Assembly: GCA_018697195.1 (NCBI GenBank)
Contig: JAGMWU010000047.1
Coordinates: 124,001 to 188,000 of the forward strand
Source: Certhia americana
Lineage: Eukaryota; Chordata; Aves; Passeriformes; Certhiidae
DNA: 64,000 bases
Reading direction: 5' to 3'
A program made the position numbers and the translations under genes. Shown here in pieces: positions 1 through 11,483 of this stretch (position 1 is the stretch's first letter; every line of letters starts with the position of its first letter). The notes under the pieces are model-generated. The model was not told where the DNA came from, searched no databases, and worked only from the letters and a program-made list of their open reading frames with translations.

Positions 1-3000
1 GTGGTGTTGAGAGAAGGACAGTACTAGTTATCTTCAGGAAGTCCTAAACAGTGTGATGTGAACAGTATCCAAGCTGCTAATTCTTGTTTTAAATAGACTT
101 CGAGAAAGGCAATTGTAGAGATAAAAGTAGCAGTTTAAGGGAGGAAAATGAATTGTCTTTGTTTTTGTTTATGAGAAACTTCTTCCTTGTATAAAAAGTG
201 CATGAGGAGGCAGGCCTGAAAATATGATATAAAGCACTATTTGCTGGCCTAATTGGCATAGTGCATATCCATTTATTTTCCAGTGCAAAGTATTGAGATA
301 TTATTGAAGTAGAGGTTGAGACATTACTTAGGGGAAAAAATGCTTTTCCTTCCTCGACTTGATATGAATTATTTTGAACTGCACTATTAGAAGCCAGAGG
401 TCCAGTCAGATACTTTTTTGTAAACTGGAGACTGATAATTTAAAGTACACAATGAAATTCACATTTGTGGACTCATTTGCCTTCAGAAGCAATTATCCAT
501 CTTAAACAGTCAAGAAGTAAAAACTGCATTTATGGACATCTGCTCTGTGTGGAGTGATTGGCATGGTTTATAATGATGTTGAATGACAGAACTGATATTT
601 ATTTCATTCTGTACTGACTGAATTGAATTTCTTCTTTATATTTAGATACTCATTTCCTTCCTCCTGATGCAGTCTCATAATGCAAAAGTGAACACAAAAT
701 CAATAGCCCCTGTCTCAAAACAGCGCAGATCTTCTGTCCTGTACTTTGGTCTCCAGATTGAAGTATTAACAAGTTACCTATAAGCATGTCATAATCTGTG
801 CCCCTTGCACAGCCATCAAATATCTTAGTGACAAAGGACAACCATTTAGATCTTGTGTGCCTCTTCCACTAATCTCACTCAGGGGATCCTGGAATACTAC
901 TGAGTACTTGAGAAATATTTTGTTCTCCACATGTAGAGGGTGCTTGATGAGGGTAAAGTAGGAAGAAAATTATGTGCAATTACACAGCTTCAGAGAAGTG
1001 ATATGGTGCCTGAGATGAAGACAAGCTCTCCCTTTGCCCAGGGCATGTCCCCATGCCCATGGCATGTGCAGGTATAGGAAGTGAGGGCCAAACCACAGGG
1101 ATTCTCACCTGCTCCTCCACCAACATCAAGCTCCTTGCATCAAGGGGAGTGAACATTAACTACATAACTCTAATCAGTGCACATTTCCCATGTGCATTGA
1201 TAGGGTAATATAGATAATCTGAAGTAAGAAGCAGCCAAGGGACTTGTATTTGTCTTTCTTCTGTACTGGTCAGATGTCAGGTTGTGGGAACCAGATTTGA
1301 AGTATAAGATCTTAGTGTATTCCATATAAATTAGCATGAGCTTTAAAACTGGCTTTGGTAAATGCCCTTTCTCCTAAATGCCCTAAAAAGTCTGAAATTG
1401 TGTACATGTGACAGAAATCAACTGAAAAAAATTCTGCTCTGAATTTCAGTAGGATTTGTATCTAACATTTTTTGGATCAAAAAATAAAAATGAAAAAGAC
1501 AAAATCCAATAAGCCCCAAATCAGTGGACAGGAGATTTTTAAAAGCATTGTAATAAATATAACACATCCTACAAATACATTTTAGAAACATTTCAGAAGC
1601 CTTGATGATGATAATACACATCTTGGCAGAGGGCAAGAGGAGAATTACAGCTTCATGGAGTCAGGTTACCAGAGCTCTGTGACATCAAACCTTTGATTTA
1701 GAGCTTATGATATATAGGGCTTAAGTAAGCTTGTTGGAAACAACTGTAGTGGAGAATAAGCTGTTTCATAAATCTCTGCACTGTACAATCTATGTACTGT
1801 ATTGCAAATCAAAACAGTATTGAAGCAAAGTGCATTGATTGTCCCTGAGCCACTACCAGCTTTAATAATAGAATTGCTGCAGATGCATGTTTGAAGTGGC
1901 TTTGTTTAAAGCCCCTGTTTTATTTACAGCACAGATGAAAACTACTCTGCAGTAATAAACTTCCCCTTCTCAGCTGTGTATGTGTTTGTTGATGCTGGTT
2001 GCCCCCTGATTCCTGATTTTGAAAGAGACTTTGTCTTGATTCATTGGGCAATTTATGCACCATTTACATGCAGTTCCCCAAGTGTTATTTGAAGTAATTG
2101 AGTACATATTTTTATGATCTATAAAACAGTCCTTTAAATTTGTACACATGAGAAAACTCTTTATGATGAACCAAAGAGTAACCGTCCGAGTATGAATAGC
2201 ATCTAAAAATCAGGGGCAAAATTTTCCCACAGCACTTCAAGTCCTTTAAACCTCATAGTAATTCTTTCTTTATTGCAGTTACTTACTCTGCATATGATAC
2301 TTCTCATGTGTAACATTATAAAAGTATTTTATCAGGAGAAGTAGCTACTATTTTCCCTTCCCACCCACCGCTTTGCATTGTGGAGAAAGCAGGAGTACAG
2401 AAAGATTAGGCAGTTTTCTGAAGTGTTGCAGAACATCTGCCATGAAGATGGGAATAAAATCGTGAGAGGGCAGCGCTGATCTCCCCTCTCCAGTCACAAG
2501 ACTTAAAAGAGCCCTACGTCCTGTGGAGGGGCAGTGTGATGTGCTGCCACTGGTAAGGAGGCTGTTGGGATTGTCAGAGAAGCAGTTTCAATGTCTACAC
2601 ATGTTCCCCAAAAGGAAAAATATAACCACACAGCTTTGCTAAATATTTTGAGAAGGCATGACCTGATCATATTAAAGGTCTGCCTATGACTTGGAAACAA
2701 AAAGAAATTGTATTTATAAAACAAAAATGTTAAACCTGACACTCATTACCTTTTTCAGTTCCAATTCTTGTTGCTAGAGATTGCTGTCAACGCATTTCCC
2801 TAAATAGCAGAGTGGTTCTTTGCATCACCATTTTCTGTACTTTTTTCATACTTCTGAAGAATTTTCACCACTACAAAACTCTTATGGTTTCTTTGTCGAT
2901 CAAACTGATGAACTTCAGTGTGCTGTTATATTTCTCTTTGTTGACTTTATTATTTTTTAAATTGCTCACCTTATACTTATTTTACTAAGAAATACAAGCG

Positions 3001-4599
3001 TAGTATTCTTTCGGAAGCAACTAATTATAAATTTACACCTCTTTACAAGTGTAATTTCATGTAAATAAAATTATATGGATGCATAAAGAAAAATGTGGGT
3101 GTGAATTCACCCAGGGAAGGAGGAAAGGCAGTAAGTGTTCCATTATTGATTTTTTTTTACTGCCTTTTGTTTCCTCAGAAATACAGCTACTTGATGTTAT
3201 AACATAAAGAAACTCTTTCTGAAACCTGTCTCCTTTCCCCCCAACCCCCCCACAGAGCCTCACTTTAATAAACTGGCAAAATTTTATAGTACTTATTCAC
3301 TCAATCTTCTTGACAAAAAATATTATCCTTCTGACATATTTTATTATCATTGCCTTTTCCAAGAAAACTTAGGAAGCAAATGTTGCATAGATAGTAAAGA
3401 ACTAGTTTAGAACCCTCTGTCTTTTTTACAAATGGATGGAAATGACAGAGCTTTAAAAAGAAGAAATTAACCTGCTTCTGGAAAGACCCTTGTTTTGAAG
3501 AAACCCAGCTGGCACCATGAAAGAAAGAAAATCATAGCAAGGTTCTAAATTTCCTGTTATCTATCTGTGCCAAATGTGGATGACATTATGAACAAAAACA
3601 TTGAATAAAGACTGAGTGAAGACCTGCTAGTATGCTTCCTACACAGATATTCAGAGCTAGAAACTTAATGTAGAGGCTTAGAAGAGGACTGCACGTATTA
3701 CATGTTGCCTTCAGCAGGTTGCCTTGCATGTTATGTTGCCTTCATGTGATCAGACCTGGATAATCAGGATGATATCATTAGATCAGAATGCTTAAGGCCA
3801 AATATTTGTGTAATTTATCAATATCTTTTTCTCTACTAACCTAATACACTATTGCCACCTTATAATCTGCATAGAAAAACAACTCTAAGAAATTCTTGCA
3901 TCTCAGTAAGCACATATGTTCTGTATTTTTGTTTTTATGATGGAATTTTACTGCATGTTAATTTAAAACAAGTGTTTCAGATGTCCTTATGAAAAGAAAG
4001 AAAAATTTTTCCCACTGAGAAGATAGATAAATTAAAATCCTACTGAATACCCAATATTAAATGAAAGGCCAATAATTATGCTGTAGTTCAGTGCAAAATT
4101 AGCATTTCATGTTTGAAGTATGTAAAATATTTTTAACAATCTTCAAATTCAATAAATCACTCAAGTCAACAAAAATCACTTAAATCCATCATGGAGGGAA
4201 ATAATGGTTTGGAATCAATAATGATTTGCCTCCCTTGCATTAATTAGGCAAGCCAGAGTTTCTTCATTATCAGGAGAATATCCAAATTGCACAACTAACA
4301 TGAAATACCAACAGATACTTGTGTGCCCTTATCTGTGTCATATGTGCATGGGAGAATAACTGCAGCTTTAAAAGGAACAGTGTTTCTCCATCCTGTGGTA
4401 AGTTCTGCATCTGTGAATTTTGAAAAAGGCAAACCCCACAACTCTTCGTGGTTGCCTAGAATATAAGAGGGAGAAGATTAACACCCAATATTTGCAAGAA
4501 TGAAAAGCACCCTAATTATATTATGCTGTGGGATGCTGGTAGTGCTTGTGTGCATGAAAAAACATCAGATAAAACCCCTTAAAATTCGCTTGGGAGTTT
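1..4599. other. Unique AT-rich noncoding DNA
   Basis: No coding exon, RNA gene or recognisable interspersed repeat was found here. Reading frames are short, lie on both strands and lack any recognisable motif. The base composition is even and AT-rich, with scattered A and T runs. A slightly GC-richer patch near 1,010-1,150 has several CATG-containing words but no longer structure. The stretch could be intergenic or intronic; nothing visible decides which. Confidence 0.7.
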
Positions 4600-4870
4600 C
4601 TCTCTGTTATAAATTTTTTGATAATCCTAAACTTTTTCAATCTGTTCTAAGGTCCCTGTGTAGAACTGGCCAGAGAACTGTTCCCAGAGAGAAGTTATCC
4701 TTTCACTGTCAAATGGGTGGAAGCCCAGTTGAATCTCTTCAGATTCTACTGCTATTCAATATTTTTCTTAATGACACAAGTGAAGAAATAGAGCATGCAA
4801 GTTTGCCTCTCACAGGTGCTGCTGAAACCATCCTAGGAAACATGTCAAAATTTTCTAAAGGGTTTACTTC
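4600..4870 (+). repeat. Possible ancient CR1 LINE reverse-transcriptase relic
   Basis: An open frame running 4,500-4,916 contains LLLFNIFLND followed a few residues later by EIE. This resembles the well-known CR1 reverse-transcriptase stretch around LFNIF-ND, where a leucine-rich run precedes the motif and acidic residues follow it. Spacing to a downstream A-T-LG pattern also fits loosely. The catalytic aspartate pair expected after the motif is not preserved, and sequence on both sides soon stops resembling CR1, so any such copy would be old and dead. The likeness covers only about 35 residues and could be chance. The open frame is not evidence for a functional gene. Confidence 0.33.
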
Positions 4871-7631
4871 CAAAAGTATCTTTACAAATAGAAGATGTGA
4901 TCTGAAAACACAATAATGCTGTTTCAGTAAGTGCATGATATTGGATTTAGATAGAAATAACCAGCTGAACAAGAATGGAATGGAAAAGATACAAAGGCTG
5001 TAGTAATGTTCTGTAGTTATACCTGATCATAGATTAAATATGAATTGTCAATATTACCCTGTTATAAATATGATAAATGACATGCAGTGATCAGTATAAA
5101 AGAGTTTAACCTACAAAACTTGTGAATTACTAACTCTGATCAGACCTGGTGTAAGTCATAAAGTTCTTTAGTCAATAATTTACAGTCTCATACTTCATGT
5201 CTGCATTTGCATGATGAGCTAAGACTAGAAGAGCTTGCTTTATGATATATTTGAGCACGTCAAGGCTGTTGACATACCTTCTGTCACAGTCACACACATA
5301 ATTAGATTTTTTTTTCTTCTTTGCAATGTCACTATGGCATGGAATTGCTTTATTTATTGAACTGCCTTATTTATTTTAGTTTCAAAAGAATATTAAACAT
5401 GTTTGCTAATCAATAGCAGTAGTTAGTTCAGACAAGGGTGAACCAGGGAACATTATTTTAAAAGACTGATGTAAAGTCATTGGGATGTGCTGGATTATAA
5501 GTCTCCCACTTGCAAGGTTGCATACAGATCCTCATTCCATGTCCAGAAAAGTAATCTTGTGCATAATCATTCAGTGATCACAGATCAATCTGTAAAGTTT
5601 AGATTGATTACCTGAAATACAAGAAGTAGTATTGAAGTAGTTTCCAGTGGACAAAATTTGTGAGAGAACAATGCTGATAAACTCAATTTATTTTTATTTT
5701 TGACTTTAAAAATATTCAAGAATAGAATTAGTTGTACTGGGATATCACAGCAGATAGTTGATCATAAGAACGTTCTTTGTATGGGCAATCCTAGAAAGAA
5801 AAAAAGAAGCAGTTTACCTTCTTCCAGAAACTTATTTAATAAATGAACTATTGTGGAAATTCTGCAAAATGAATCTATAGTCTACAGGCAAATAATTCGT
5901 TTGAAAAGGACTGCAAAGCTCAGTTGACTATTTCAGGTGCAAGAAATAATGATACTTGTGGAGAAAAAAGAAGTTTAGGGCATCTTCCTTTAGTCCAACA
6001 GTATATTCAATTGCTTTTCTTGAGTCCTTACAGCTGCAGATTACTGTCCATATACACAAGTTACTAAGGGGCTCAATTATTTTTAGATCTGCAGGGGGTA
6101 CAATTATTCATCCCTATTGCCAAGCAGAGATATAAAAACTGGTCGCTTCACCTCTATTGCACTTCATTTGGCCACATAAACTGGGAAGAGATTAGACAGT
6201 GCCCCAACCTGTTACACAGTTCATCAACAACTCTCACTATGCCAGGCCACTCCCTGGTAGGGACAGGTAGTCCCTGTCCTGGATTTTGGACCCTTTCCAC
6301 TGCAGAGCTAGAAGCATTGCAACAGTTCTGTGATCTGTGTAAGTAAAGAAAACCATCCTAAAGTTATCGTGCCATAGGGTCCTATGAAAAAATCATGAAG
6401 AACACATGCTGTACAATGTTAACTCATGAGAGAAGCGAACAGGCAGCGAGTTCAGTAGAGCTAGTTTTCCCACTAACCCGGCTTTTCATGCTTTTATTAG
6501 CTTAGTTAAAATATTTACTTTGAAGATTTATTTTTTTTTTTTTTTTTTTACATCAAGCAAAAAAGCAGGAGTCATAAAAGCCCACAACTGTACATGTACT
6601 TATTGATGTATGATGAATTATTATTGATGCATTACATGTCGACATGAGGCATTTGTCTGGGCAGAAGGTCTAACTTTCTACATAGCTTCTCCCTACTCAA
6701 CTTCACATGACTTAGCATCTCTCAGCCAGCAGATCTGCTGCAGTACCCCCTGTCAGTGAAATGCAGTAGGCAGTCTTCTGCTGTGTGAGGAGCTGCAGGC
6801 ACACCAAGCTGGCATGTAAGAGCTGCTGAATGACAGCCAGGGACCAGATAACCGATAATGTGCAAGTGGTGTTGTGAGAGCTGCATCAAGAGCAGAAGAC
6901 TTGAACGCAGCACTGGTGGTGGCAGCAGTATATGGCTTTTTACAGCTGCCTCTTTGAGAAGCAGCACAGCTTCAGTAAATCCTCAGCAAACTTAGTTTTA
7001 TCCTCCTGCATTTTAATGAAGTCATAGAAAAGACTCTTTGCTAAACAAAGAACTAAGACGTCCCTCAGGTAGTAACAGCATGACATTACTGAGACATCCC
7101 TAATGCAAATCATGCAATCTGCTGTCTCCACAATCCCTGAAGCATCCAGAGGTAGACATGCTGGCATTCATAAACCTCAGATGTAGGAGTACCAGGCTTT
7201 TATCAGAACAGAAATAATTCTGTTGCCCTGAAGCTGAACCCATTATCCGTGCTGGTTCAAGACAGCACCTCTACTTATAGGCAGCACCAGGTAAAAATAC
7301 CATGGATGCTGTCAAGACAGAAGCAATAATTCACCTTCCCTTTTGGACTGGAGTGAGGTTTGTCATCTTGGGCTGTGATCTAAGAAGGAGCTGCCATTAC
7401 TGCTGCAAAGTGCAAGAGATAGCTTTTTCTAGAACAGAATCTAGGTTTTACTTGTTCCCACCCTTTTGCACTGAAAGGAAGGGATTAGCCAGCCTTGCAT
7501 TAGCTGGTGCTCACCCATCTGTCTTTTTTACTGATTGTTATACATTTGGACTTTGTCCTCAGTGAGGGTGGGGCCGTTGCCTCCAAGAGGTTCACATACT
7601 GCTCTTCAGGACTAAGAAGCACATTTCACCT
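4871..7631. other. Unique noncoding DNA with a T-run and a GC-richer patch
   Basis: No exon or known repeat was recognised. A 19-base T run lies at 6,531-6,549. From about 6,690 to 7,190 composition becomes less AT-rich, and two overlapping minus-strand frames of 75 and 81 codons occur (6,940-7,167 and 6,722-6,967). Neither encodes a family I recognise. The patch could be a decayed repeat, an old retrocopy or simply unique sequence. Confidence 0.6.
6531..6549. repeat. Poly(T) tract
   Basis: An uninterrupted run of 19 T follows an AT-rich lead-in. No recognisable SINE or LINE body precedes its complement, so it is treated as a simple repeat. Confidence 0.9.
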
Positions 7632-8075
7632 ATCATAGATTCATAGAATCCAAATAGTTTGGGCTGAAATTAACTTTAAAGATCATCTTTTGCTATAAGC
7701 AGGGACATCTTCCACTAGAGCATGTTGCTCAGAGCTTCATTTAACCTGACCTTCAACACTTCCAGGGATGAAGCTTCCACAACTTCTCTGGGCAACCTGT
7801 TCCAGTGTCTCACCATCCCCAAAGTAAAGAATTTCTTCATAGTTTTTGATCTAAACCTACTCTCTGTCAGTTTAAAGCCATTTACTCTTCATCTTGTCAC
7901 TACATGCTTTTTTAGTGCTTTCTTGTAGGTTCTCTTTATGTACTGGAAGGCTGCTATAAGAAGTCTTATCTTCCCCAGGCTGAACAACCCAAAATTTTTC
8001 ATCCTGTCTTCATAGAAGAGTATTTGACTTCTTAAGAAATATATCTGCTGTGACATTCTTCTGGTCAGGAAGAAG
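7632..8075 (-). repeat. CR1 LINE 3' end, minus strand
   Basis: The plus strand opens with ATCATAGATTCATAGAATCC, the complement of the short ATTCTATGA-type repeats that end CR1 elements. It continues with words typical of the antisense CR1 3' region: a stretch ending in CACTTCCAGGGATGA, then GGGCAACCTGTTCCAGTG and CTCACCATCC, then CTGAACAACCC and a CCTGTCTTCATAGAAGAG block near 7,980-8,020. A final match to the region above the 3' UTR fades out near 8,075. The copy is heavily diverged and 5'-truncated, as most CR1 copies are. CR1 is the main non-LTR retrotransposon family of birds. The small frames inside (for example 7,722-7,928) are by-products of the repeat. Confidence 0.88.
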
Positions 8076-10747
8076 CCAAGGATGTGGGTCAAAGGGATTC
8101 TCATTCACTAAGTTCTCTTTATGACATGGAGAGAGTAGGAAGGATTTGAGTGAAAAGTACATACCGTCCATGCTTTGCTTTGAAATTTCATTTCTGATGC
8201 TGAGAAGAGTTAAAAGATTGCAATATTTTTGGGTTTTCTCAGAAGAAAACACCAACTTTTCTTGTCCATCAAGATACAATTTGAAAATTCTAACTTTCTG
8301 AGTTTAGGAAAAAACCTCTTGGTACTAGAAATGAACCCCATGAATGAAACTCTCCCCATTTGTTCAGTTAGAATTACTTACAATGTCCTTTATGATAGCT
8401 AGCAGCAGGGAAAATTTGCTTTCTGAAAAGCAAATTTGAACATTTGAAGTGTTTCAAAATGTAAAAAGCATGTTGTAGATTCCCTCAAGATGCAGATATT
8501 CATCTTACTACTTTCCTGTTGCTAGGCTACTTGCCTGACTAACACTAGTGCTGTCCTTGAGCAAGCACACAGTTACCTGGCTCCAAGTAGAGCTTGTGAA
8601 TCTCCAAGACATGGCAGGAATTTTCCACTGTTATCATAAACATTGTGGCAATGTGGAAAAGAATTAATTATGAAAACAAAATATACTGTTTAGGTTTCTG
8701 AAAAATGAGATTCACAAAGACATGTGTGACTAAAGGGAAGAAAATAGAACTGAATGTAATTACAGTTAAATTCATGAGAAACTTCATTTTTTCATGTTTT
8801 ATGCACATTTAGTGAGGGCAACTGGCCTGCTAAATTGCAGAGTGGACTTCAGAAGTGATAGCAGCCAGCATAAGGAATGTGACTATCTCTTGGAAGAGGC
8901 AATGCCCATTTATTACAGCAAGAATAACTTCTGTGCTTGACCCAACAACTACCCTGTGAGAGGGGTGAATGCTTTTATCATGGTTAAGGCAATACAAGTA
9001 TTACTTTCAGGGTTTTTCCCTTTTTCCTGTGCTGGAATATCACAACTGCAATTAAAAAAATACTTAAGAAGTTGCAGTCAACAACTCAATGTAAACAAAT
9101 ATTAATATTAATTAAGTCAATGCAGGTATCTTATTTCTGGTTTATGAGACAACAGTGGTGCCATTCATCTTTGTTTAAGCCCCCTTAAAGTTAGTTTGTT
9201 GATTTTCTGGTCATAGCACAAGGTTTGATGAAGATTCTGCTATTGCCAAGGGCTCCATGACTGACCAGCTTTTAGTGAGCATTGGAAACAGTTTTTTCCT
9301 TCTCTTTTCTGAAACAGGACCTCTGAGAACCTTGAATCAGTGGGATATATGTGCATAAAATTACTGCACTGGAAAAAGAGGAAGGTTGTAATTCCTGGCC
9401 TTTTGAAAAAAGCAAATAACTTTATCTGACTGTGCACTGAGAATTAGTAACAAAATTGTATGGTTTAAGACATGTAGCTGCATTTATTGTTTACTTGATT
9501 AATTAGGAGTAGTCAGGATTTTCAAGTTAGTTTTTCTCAGGCTGTCTCAAAAATATTGCTTGATGCTTGTTTACTGCAGTAATCTTGGCCTTGATTAAAA
9601 CATCGACATCTGAACTAAGAATAGAACATATATTATACTACATGCCACGTGCAAAAAATAATTTTAAAATGGTATACTTTCCTTAAACTAATCTCATCTT
9701 TCCTGGCTTCTAGTTGTATGAATTAGTTTTATAGTTAAAAGAGTATTTGCATAAAGCTTTTAAAAGTCTTAATAGCTATAATAATTTTAATCTACTATGG
9801 AGTGTTTATAATGTATAGTGAGCTGAAGCATTTAATTGTGTAAAAAGGAATATTAAGGTACATCTTCTAATCAAAAGAGTAATGGGAATATTAAGTGTGA
9901 TGGGTTTTGTTATTTTTTCCTAATTGCATCTGGACATTCGATTTTATTACTTCTTTCAAAGCCCAAATGACCATGAAAACTGAGGTTAAATCTTCACTAT
10001 CAGAGATAAGCTGAAATAAGCTCTATGCAGGTGTTTTATTTAGTATCCTCTCTGGGATTGCACCAGTTGGCTCTGTTGAGACCTGATCCTTCCCCCAGTC
10101 AATCAATTATAGTTTTCCCATTCATTTTCTTTCAGCTAGGTTCAGAGTTTGTGTTATGATTGGTGGGTTTTATTTATTTACTGGAATATGAAAGACAAAA
10201 ACTATGAGTCCTTATCTTCAGTGTGCTATTTAGGCAGCTATCAATCTCATCAAGAGGTACAGCAGATCTGACATAAAGGACCTGCAGCTGTCCCGGAACA
10301 AAACACACATTGCACATAATAACAGCCCCACACAGATTTCCCCTCTCAAGTGTCCAGGCCAGATACCACAGCATAGAATCAATGCAAATCTCTGAGTAGA
10401 GTGTAATATGCCCATTTTCCACAGATTTGATGCAATTCGTCTTTTCAAACATATCTTTTTTTCTCTTTTTTTGATGATGGTTTCAAGTGGGAAAGTCATT
10501 TCTTTGGTAACTGTATAGAATTTTATGGCAGCTTTGTCAGGAAAGCATAATTTTGATTCAATCCTGCCATCTTGGCAAGATGAGGTAAAATTTCATAGCT
10601 GTGCAATGAAACCAGCAGTAAGGAAGAACAAAATTCCTACCGTGCCACGTGCTTGTGCTGAGTAAGCTGTACTGGCTCTTTTTTTAAAGTGCCTGTCAGA
10701 GACTGGAAAAGCTGATCTGTTTTGAGACATCTTGGAGGCTTGGAATA
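8076..10747. other. Unique AT-rich noncoding DNA
   Basis: No exon or interspersed repeat was recognised. The stretch contains the 11-bp-stem hairpin at 8,412-8,437, listed separately. Short frames between 10,174 and 10,499 on the minus strand resemble no known family. Confidence 0.65.
8412..8437. repeat. Perfect inverted repeat, 11-bp stem, 4-nt loop
   Basis: AAATTTGCTTT at 8,412-8,422 and AAAGCAAATTT at 8,427-8,437 are exact reverse complements separated by CTGA. The structure is visible directly. It is too short for a typical microRNA precursor, and no function can be assigned. Confidence 0.85.
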
Positions 10748-11283
10748 TGTGGTGGGGGGTGGGTCAGGCTTTATCTTGGTGCCCTGCCCCAACATCCCTC
10801 AGCCCCAGAGTGTCAGACACATGTCAGTGTCAGTCATAGCAAACTGGAGGTAGCCCCAGAGTGTCACCTAACCTGCCCCTGAGTGGCCTAGAGACCAAAG
10901 TCCCACCTGGGAGGAAGGCCCAGGATGGGCCAAAAGGGTTTAAGAATGGTCATCTCGAGGCAGGCATGTTCTTCTTTAACCCTGCCTTCATGCTGGAGCT
11001 TCACATCACTAGCACCGCAGAGCTGATAGCTATGTTTGTGTTTCTGTTATCTTTCCTGTCTTTCTGTTCTTCTCACTTTCTTCTTCTTCTAACTCTCTCA
11101 CAGAATGTAACATCGAATGGTTGGAAGGTTTTCTGCGTTCAGTGGGCTAAGTAGTTCGCCAGTAAACTTTTGTGTGCTTTTACCTCTTGAGAATATTTGG
11201 TTGGGATGACCCATAGCAAAAGTACCTTGGTTTAGCCTAAGGTTTGAGTGACCAGGGTGCAACAGCACCATAAATTGAGAACA
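10748..11283 (+). mobile_element. Probable solo LTR (boundaries uncertain)
   Basis: This block is more GC-rich than its flanks and has the composition of a bird retroviral LTR. A GC-rich first half is followed by a pyrimidine-rich stretch (11,045-11,100), a variant poly(A) signal AGTAAA at 11,161-11,166, and a unique tail of about 120 bases. Reading the ends as TGTGG and AACA gives flanks GAATA and GAATT, which match at four of five positions. That would suit an old 5-bp target duplication but is weak support. The right end could instead lie near 11,266, at a CAACA. The 97-codon frame at 10,861-11,154 lies inside and is not a recognisable protein. Confidence 0.42.
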
Positions 11284-11483
11284 GAATTTTCATTTTATCA
11301 GGAATTCTAACATCTAAATAATACGTTCTAGATTGGAAGAGAAAGTTGACAGTTGACATTTTTCATAAAACAAAAAGTTCTGGTATTGTTTTGGGGGAGG
11401 GGGTGTTCTTAATTTAATGGTGAAATCATTTTAGTGTGGTTATTTTTATTTGTCCTTAATATTTTTACCACATTGAGGCATAA
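11284..11483. other. AT-rich spacer between two LTR-like blocks
   Basis: Unique AT-rich sequence with GGGGG runs near 11,394-11,403. No feature is recognised. It ends with the left copy of the AATAT target duplication of the next element. Confidence 0.6.

Noticed and set aside
7302..7565. 87-codon frame just left of the CR1 copy, as a candidate gene.
   Set aside because: No recognised motif, no splice context, and the ATG context and length are unremarkable.
10861..11154. 97-codon plus-strand frame ending in a hydrophobic, serine-rich segment.
   Set aside because: It falls inside the probable LTR at 10.7-11.3 kb. The hydrophobic part is the pyrimidine tract read in frame.
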